A DNA stretch of 10,926 bases, taken from an uncultured Sphingomonas sp. Its GTDB lineage: Bacteria > Pseudomonadota > Alphaproteobacteria > Sphingomonadales > Sphingomonadaceae. The stretch covers positions 1 through 10,926 of the forward strand of contig CAMPIY010000040.1 of the NCBI GenBank assembly GCA_946886645.1, in the 5' to 3' direction. How positions within the stretch are numbered: the first letter of the stretch is position 1; each line of letters opens with the position of its first letter. Shown piece by piece: positions 5,461-10,926 of the stretch. The notes beneath the pieces were generated by a model. The model did not search any database and was not told where the DNA came from. It was given only the letters and a program-made list of their open reading frames with translations. Position numbers and translations under genes: made by a program.

Positions 5461-6342
5461 ATGCAGACCATCACCCCGGCGACTCACGATCTCGGCGACT
5501 TCAAGGTGCGGCGGACGCTTCCCTCAAAGCCGCGAACCATGGTCGGACCTTTCATTTTCGTCGACCAGTTCGGCCCCGCTAGACTTCCGGCGAGCCATGG
5601 CATGGACGTCCGTCCGCATCCCCACATCAACCTCGCCACCGTCACTTATTTGTTCGAGGGCGCGATTGAGCATCGCGACAGCCTGGGCACGCGCCAGGTG
5701 ATCGAGCCGGGTGCGATCAACCTGATGACGGCCGGTCGCGGGATCGTCCATTCGGAGCGCTCGCCCGCGGCGGAACGGCCGGACGGCCCGACGCTTTACG
5801 GGATGCAGACCTGGCTGGCGCTGCCCGACGGGCAGGAGGAAATCGAACCGGCGTTCGAGCATGTCGGGCAATCGGCCCTGCCGCTGGTCGAGGGTGAAGG
5901 GGTGTCGGCGCGGGTGCTGATGGGGACGCTGTGGGGCAAGACCGCAGGCGTCACCGAGCATAGCCAGACGATTTACGCCGACATCCTGCTGGACTCCGGC
6001 GCCAGCGTTCCGATCGACGCGGGGGCGGACGAGCGGGCAGTGCTGGTGACCGAAGGGGTGGCAAGCCTCGACGGTCAGAAGCTCGATCTTTACACGCTCT
6101 ACATTCTTGCCCCCGGCGAGCCGATGACGCTCCGGGGAGAAACGCCGTCCCGGGTGATGCTGCTGGGCGGCGAGGCGTTCGCGACCAAGCGCCATGTCTG
6201 GTGGAACTTCGTCAGCTCCAGCCGCGACCGGATCAATCAGGCCAAGGACGACTGGAAGGCGCGCCGCTTTCCGATCGTCCCGGGGGACGAGGAGGAGTTC
6301 ATTCCGATCCCCGAAATTCCGTTGACGGTCAGCTATCCCTGA
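5461..6342 (+). CDS. Pirin family protein
   Basis: This 293-residue bicupin is of the pirin family, normal in length. The N-terminal cupin carries the four expected metal ligands: H53 and H55 in RPHPHINLATV, then H97 and E99 in GRGIVHSERSP. These match the iron-binding His-His-His-Glu set known from human pirin and E. coli YhhW. The conserved opening PFIFVDQFGPA (30-40) and HRDSLG (71-76) are also present. Some bacterial pirins show quercetin 2,3-dioxygenase activity and others bind regulatory proteins, so the activity here is not assigned. The start is firm, with AGGAG at 5449-5453, 7 nt before the ATG. The leader holds two competing hairpins. The TGA stop overlaps the ATG of the next gene by one base (TGATG), so the downstream hydrolase is probably translationally coupled. 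Confidence 0.92.
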   Translation: MQTITPATHDLGDFKVRRTLPSKPRTMVGPFIFVDQFGPARLPASHGMDVRPHPHINLATVTYLFEGAIEHRDSLGTRQVIEPGAINLMTAGRGIVHSERSPAAERPDGPTLYGMQTWLALPDGQEEIEPAFEHVGQSALPLVEGEGVSARVLMGTLWGKTAGVTEHSQTIYADILLDSGASVPIDAGADERAVLVTEGVASLDGQKLDLYTLYILAPGEPMTLRGETPSRVMLLGGEAFATKRHVWWNFVSSSRDRINQAKDDWKARRFPIVPGDEEEFIPIPEIPLTVSYP

Positions 6343-7229
6343 TGCGCCAGGAGAAGCTGCAGCTATCCACCGGCATCACGATGAATGTGGCGCTGGCGGG
6401 GCCGGAGGATGCACCGCCCGTCATCCTGCTCCACGGCTTTCCGGAATCGCACCGGACCTGGCGGGAATTGGCGCCACTCCTGTCGGGAAAGCTTCGCCTA
6501 GTCATGCCGGACCAGCGGGGGTTCGGCGACAGCGACCGGCCGCAGGAGGTCGGAGCCTATGCGACCGAGACGCTGCTCGCCGACCTGTTCGCGCTGGCCG
6601 ATGCGCTCGGGATCGATCGGTTTGCGCTCGTTGGCCATGACTGGGGCGGCGCCATCGCCTGGGCGGCCGCGATCAAGGGCGACCCGCGGGTCGAGCGGCT
6701 GGCCATCGTCAACTCGCCGCATCCGCTGATCTTCCAGAAGTCGCTGATCGAGGATGACGACCAGCGCGCGGCCTCCCAATATATTCGGGCGTTTCGCGAG
6801 CCTGGCTTCGAGAAGTTCGTGGAAGGGGTCGGCTACGAAGCTTTCTTTGACAAAAGCTTTTCAAAGCATGTCGATGTGGCCTCGATTCCGGCCGAGGAGC
6901 GGCAACATTATATCGCCCAATGGAGCAGGCCCGGCGCGCTCACCTCGATGCTCAACTGGTACCGCGCCTCGAAGATGGTCGTTCCGCAGCCGGGCATTAC
7001 GGTCGATGTCCCCGACCTTGTCCTGCGCGCCTTTCCGAAGATTCATATCCCGGTGCGCATCGTCTGGGGCCTGGAGGACAAGGCGCTGCTTCCCATCCAG
7101 CTGGAAGGGATCGGCGAGATTGGTGACGATGTCGAAGTGTTCCCGCTGAAGGGCGTCGGCCATTTCGCTCCGTGGGAGGCGGCCGAACTGGTGGCGGATG
7201 CCTTGCTGCCCTTCCTTGCCCGCAATTGA
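6342..7229 (+). CDS. Epoxide hydrolase-like alpha/beta hydrolase
   Basis: This 295-residue alpha/beta-hydrolase most resembles the soluble epoxide hydrolase / haloalkane dehalogenase branch. The oxyanion motif HGFPE is at 31-35, followed by PDQRGFGDSDRP (56-67). The nucleophile elbow GHDWGG (98-103) carries Asp100 instead of serine. The acid is probably D246 (WGLEDK) and the general base H274 (GVGHF). An aspartate nucleophile rules out ordinary esterases. HGxP and a lid tyrosine in MLNWYRAS (Y207) favour epoxide hydrolase over dehalogenase, where the halide-binding Trp next to the nucleophile would also be expected; note that W101 is present here. The substrate is unknown and the protein is likely cytoplasmic, with no signal peptide. 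The start ATG overlaps the pirin stop. No independent Shine-Dalgarno is near, although GGGGGACGAGGAGG lies about 45-60 nt upstream inside the pirin gene. Translation is therefore probably by coupling. Confidence 0.88.
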   Translation: MRQEKLQLSTGITMNVALAGPEDAPPVILLHGFPESHRTWRELAPLLSGKLRLVMPDQRGFGDSDRPQEVGAYATETLLADLFALADALGIDRFALVGHDWGGAIAWAAAIKGDPRVERLAIVNSPHPLIFQKSLIEDDDQRAASQYIRAFREPGFEKFVEGVGYEAFFDKSFSKHVDVASIPAEERQHYIAQWSRPGALTSMLNWYRASKMVVPQPGITVDVPDLVLRAFPKIHIPVRIVWGLEDKALLPIQLEGIGEIGDDVEVFPLKGVGHFAPWEAAELVADALLPFLARN

Positions 7230-7250
7230 CCGGCTACAGGCCCGCGCACC

Positions 7251-7700
7251 ATGACTCGCTCAATCTCGCGCTCCGCCGCCCGGCTCGCCGCCGTGCAGGC
7301 GCTCTACCAGCAGGAAATGGAAGGCACGCCGACCGCGCGCCTGATCCATGAATTTCACGCCCACCGGCTCGGCGCGACGATCGAGGGCGACACCTATGCC
7401 GAGGCGGAACGGAGCTTCTTCGACGACCTGGTGTCGGGGACCGACGCCCGCCGCGAGGAGATCGACGGGCTGATCGCGGGGCGGCTGGCCGAGGGCTGGA
7501 CCCTCGAGCGGCTCGACAAGCCGATGAAGGCGATCCTCCGTGCCGGCGCTTATGAGCTGATCGCCCGTGCGGATGTCCCGGTCGCCACCGTCATCAGCGA
7601 ATATGTCGACGTCGCCGACGCCTTCTACGACAAGCGCGAGAAGGGCTTCGTCAACGGCCTGCTCGACGCCATCGCCAAAGGCGCTCGTCCGGCGGCATAA
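7251..7700 (+). CDS. nusB: Transcription antitermination factor NusB
   Basis: This 149-residue all-helical protein has NusB hallmarks. The N-terminal arginine-rich helix SRSAARLAAVQALYQQE (6-22) contributes to boxA RNA binding. KAILRAGAYEL (93-103) is the conserved core helix, followed by P110 and VISEYVDVADAF (114-125). FVNGLLDAIAK (133-143) is the C-terminal signature. NusB binds boxA RNA with NusE (S10) and promotes antitermination of rRNA operons. The length is typical. ATG at 7251 is the obvious start, but the upstream sequence has only a weak AGG (7238-7240). It lies 21 bp after the hydrolase stop and 42 bp before thiL. A nusB-thiL order is common, usually following ribH. Here ribH is absent and a pirin/hydrolase pair occupies the upstream slot. 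Confidence 0.95.
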   Translation: MTRSISRSAARLAAVQALYQQEMEGTPTARLIHEFHAHRLGATIEGDTYAEAERSFFDDLVSGTDARREEIDGLIAGRLAEGWTLERLDKPMKAILRAGAYELIARADVPVATVISEYVDVADAFYDKREKGFVNGLLDAIAKGARPAA

Positions 7701-7728
7701 GAGGTCCCCAAAATCATTCCTGCCCGCG

Positions 7729-7734
7729 TATAAG
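7729..7734 (+). promoter_or_regulatory. Candidate -10 box just upstream of thiL
   Basis: TATAAG ends 8 nt before the thiL ATG (7743). No purine-rich Shine-Dalgarno is present between them (GTGTGTCAC). A -10 element here would give a leaderless or nearly leaderless thiL mRNA in addition to read-through from nusB. No convincing -35 is visible 16-18 bp upstream (around CCCCAA, 7706-7711), so this is a weak call. Confidence 0.3.
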
Positions 7735-7742
7735 TGTGTCAC

Positions 7743-8681
7743 ATGAGCTTCGGCGAATTAGCCTTCATCGAACGTCTTCGCCTCATCGCCACCCACCCTG
7801 CCGCGCGGGGGCTCGATGACGATGTGGCTGTTCTCGGCGACCTGGTCCTGACCCACGACACCATTGCAGAAGGGATCCATTATCTGCCCGACGACCCGCC
7901 CGCTTCGGTGGGATGGAAGCTGGTGGCGGTCAACCTGAGCGACCTCGCCGCGAAGGGCGCCGAGCCGGTCGCGGGGCTGATGAGCGTGACCATCGACGGC
8001 GAAGGCGAATGGGAGGAGCGCTTCCTGTTCGGCGTCTCGGCGGCCTGCGAAGCCTATGGCCTGCCGCTGGTCGGGGGCGACACGATCCGCCTTCCGTTGG
8101 GAACTCCACGAGTGCTCGGCCTGACCGCCATTGGCCGAGCCAAGGCGCCGATACCCTCGCGCGGCGGAGGCAAGGCCGGCGACAGGCTTTGGTTGGTTGG
8201 AACGCTCGGCGATGCCGCCGCAGGACTGGCGGCGCTGCAGCGCGACGCCAAGGCCGAGGGACCGCTGGTCGAAGCCTATCGGCGTCCGGTTCCCCAACTC
8301 GCAGCAGGCCGCGAGTTTGCTCCTCATGCCAATGCGATGATGGATATATCCGACGGCCTGCTGCTCGACCTGTCGCGCCTCTGCGCCGCTAGCCGATGCA
8401 GGGCGAAAATCGACCTCGACAGCCTGCCCTTGTCGCGCGCGTTCATCGCCGAGCGCGGGGCCAACCGGAAAGCCCGGCTGTGGGCTGCGACGAGGGGCGA
8501 CGATTATGCGCTGCTCGCGGCGCTTCCCCCCGATTTCGACCCGTCATTAAGCCTTTCTTTACCGTCGCGGACGATCCTTGCCTGCATCGGCTCGCTTGAG
8601 CGCGGCAAGGGGATTTCCCTGTTCGACGCCGCGGGCGAAGTGCCGGTACCGGAGCATTTGGGCTATGAACATCACGCTTAA
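7743..8681 (+). CDS. thiL: Thiamine-monophosphate kinase
   Basis: This 312-residue enzyme phosphorylates thiamine monophosphate with ATP to thiamine diphosphate, the last step of cofactor synthesis. It belongs to the PurM/ThiL ATP-binding superfamily. Visible signatures are GLDDDVAVL (23-31) with the Mg-ATP aspartates, THDTIAEGIHY (37-47), NLSDLAAKGAEP (64-75), GGDTIR (111-116), MDISDGLLLDL (200-210) and GDDYALL (252-258, usually GEDYELL). The length is normal. ATG at 7743 is preferred over the in-frame GTG at 7734, because MSFGELAFIERL matches the usual N terminus and the GTG would only add three residues. There is no clear Shine-Dalgarno, and a TATAAG box ends 8 nt upstream. No THI-box riboswitch-like structure is recognisable in the 42-bp gap. 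The 3' end overlaps a 28-codon open frame by 17 nt. Confidence 0.95.
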   Translation: MSFGELAFIERLRLIATHPAARGLDDDVAVLGDLVLTHDTIAEGIHYLPDDPPASVGWKLVAVNLSDLAAKGAEPVAGLMSVTIDGEGEWEERFLFGVSAACEAYGLPLVGGDTIRLPLGTPRVLGLTAIGRAKAPIPSRGGGKAGDRLWLVGTLGDAAAGLAALQRDAKAEGPLVEAYRRPVPQLAAGREFAPHANAMMDISDGLLLDLSRLCAASRCRAKIDLDSLPLSRAFIAERGANRKARLWAATRGDDYALLAALPPDFDPSLSLSLPSRTILACIGSLERGKGISLFDAAGEVPVPEHLGYEHHA

Positions 8682-8751
8682 CGCTCGCCAATGGGTTATC
8701 GCCGCCCTGGGGCTCGCCTCCGGCATGGCGACGGCGTTGCTGCTCCACTAA
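8665..8751 (+). CDS. Candidate 28-residue single-pass membrane microprotein overlapping thiL
   Basis: An ATG inside the last codons of thiL opens a 28-codon frame ending in TAA at 8749-8751. The product has a short polar N terminus (MNITLNARQW), then a continuous hydrophobic segment from V11 to L27 (VIAALGLASG, MATALLL) ending in histidine. That is just long enough for one transmembrane helix. G16-x-x-x-G20 is a possible helix-packing motif. GGAG at 8651-8654 lies 10 nt before the ATG, a usable ribosome site, and the thiL stop 14 nt downstream of this ATG would favour coupling. I recognise no family. A chance ORF of this size is possible, but a clean start, a single hydrophobic stretch and a stop before the hppA leader make a small gene plausible. 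Confidence 0.4.
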   Translation: MNITLNARQWVIAALGLASGMATALLLH

Positions 8752-8762
8752 GCATCTGAAAC

Positions 8763-8781
8763 AGGCGGGTTGCGCCCGCTT
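8763..8781 (+). terminator. Weak hairpin downstream of thiL/microprotein
   Basis: GCGGG (8765-8769) pairs with CCCGC (8775-8779) around a TTGCG loop, extended by G8764-T8780 and A8763-T8781. The stem starts 11 nt after the microprotein stop. Only TTAAAT follows, not a real U-tract, so it may be a poor terminator or a 5'-leader element of hppA rather than a true transcript end. Confidence 0.3.
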
Positions 8782-8815
8782 AAATCCCCGTTACACCTTC
8801 CCCCGCAATTTCCAC

Positions 8816-8830
8816 GGCAGCACCGCTGCC
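8816..8830 (+). promoter_or_regulatory. Small perfect hairpin in the hppA 5' leader
   Basis: GGCAGC (8816-8821) and GCTGCC (8825-8830) are perfect inverted repeats around a 3-nt loop, ending 28 nt before the hppA ATG and 13 nt before its Shine-Dalgarno (AGGGGA, 8844-8849). It could be a leader stem in the RNA or a short DNA palindrome. No function can be assigned. Confidence 0.3.
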
Positions 8831-8858
8831 CAAAGGGTCGAACAGGGGAATTTTCATC

Positions 8859-10926
<2,068 letters not shown>

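Noticed and set aside
5400..5582. 60-codon plus-strand frame starting in the pirin leader
   Set aside because: It runs out of frame into the pirin gene, and its composition is that of a frame shadow. The GTG has no ribosome site upstream.
7701..7742. Thiamine (TPP) riboswitch before thiL
   Set aside because: The gap is only 42 bp and lacks the conserved CTGAGA-type and ACCTG-type THI-box elements.
8131..8340. Short frames inside thiL and nusB on both strands
   Set aside because: They are all overlapped by the strongly conserved NusB and ThiL proteins and show no ribosome site or independent features.

Overview
This is a GC-rich alphaproteobacterial chromosomal segment. It most likely comes from a sphingomonad (Sphingomonas, Sphingomicrobium or a relative). 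That is an inference from protein style, codon bias, the nusB-thiL-hppA neighbourhood, a BolA/J-domain divergent pair and a large autotransporter. No taxonomic marker gene is present. I see no tRNA, rRNA, insertion sequence, CRISPR array or prophage.

Layout. (1) 1-1093, plus strand: the 3' part of a RibD-C/dihydrofolate-reductase-like gene, overlapping by 3 nt a GTG-started glutathione S-transferase-family gene. (2) 1090-1965: a small J-domain co-chaperone on the minus strand, whose stop codon shares a TTAA palindrome with the GST stop, and a divergent bolA on the plus strand. The two ATGs are only 18 bp apart and flank a self-complementary CTATATAG. (3) 1944-5147: a very stable hairpin closes bolA and also the convergent 1052-residue autotransporter gene on the minus strand. 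(4) 5148-5460: a 313-bp divergent regulatory region with an 11-bp tandem direct repeat on the autotransporter side and two mutually exclusive hairpins on the pirin side. (5) 5461-8751, plus strand: a pirin, an epoxide-hydrolase-like alpha/beta hydrolase (stop/start overlap TGATG), nusB, thiL, and a 28-codon candidate membrane microprotein overlapping the end of thiL. (6) 8859 to the end: hppA, a K+-independent-type membrane H+-pyrophosphatase lacking only its last residues at the window edge.

How the parts fit. NusB (transcription antitermination), ThiL (thiamine diphosphate synthesis) and HppA (proton pumping by pyrophosphate hydrolysis) are housekeeping. BolA (iron-sulfur trafficking or regulation with a monothiol glutaredoxin) and the J protein (DnaK partner) form a divergent pair that may share one promoter core. 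Pirin and the hydrolase look like a translationally coupled pair. The autotransporter is the surface-exposed accessory element. No obviously new multi-gene system is visible. The most interesting signals are regulatory: the symmetric bolA/J promoter, the pirin leader, the 11-bp repeat, the overlapping microprotein, and two calcium-site-like motifs in the autotransporter passenger.
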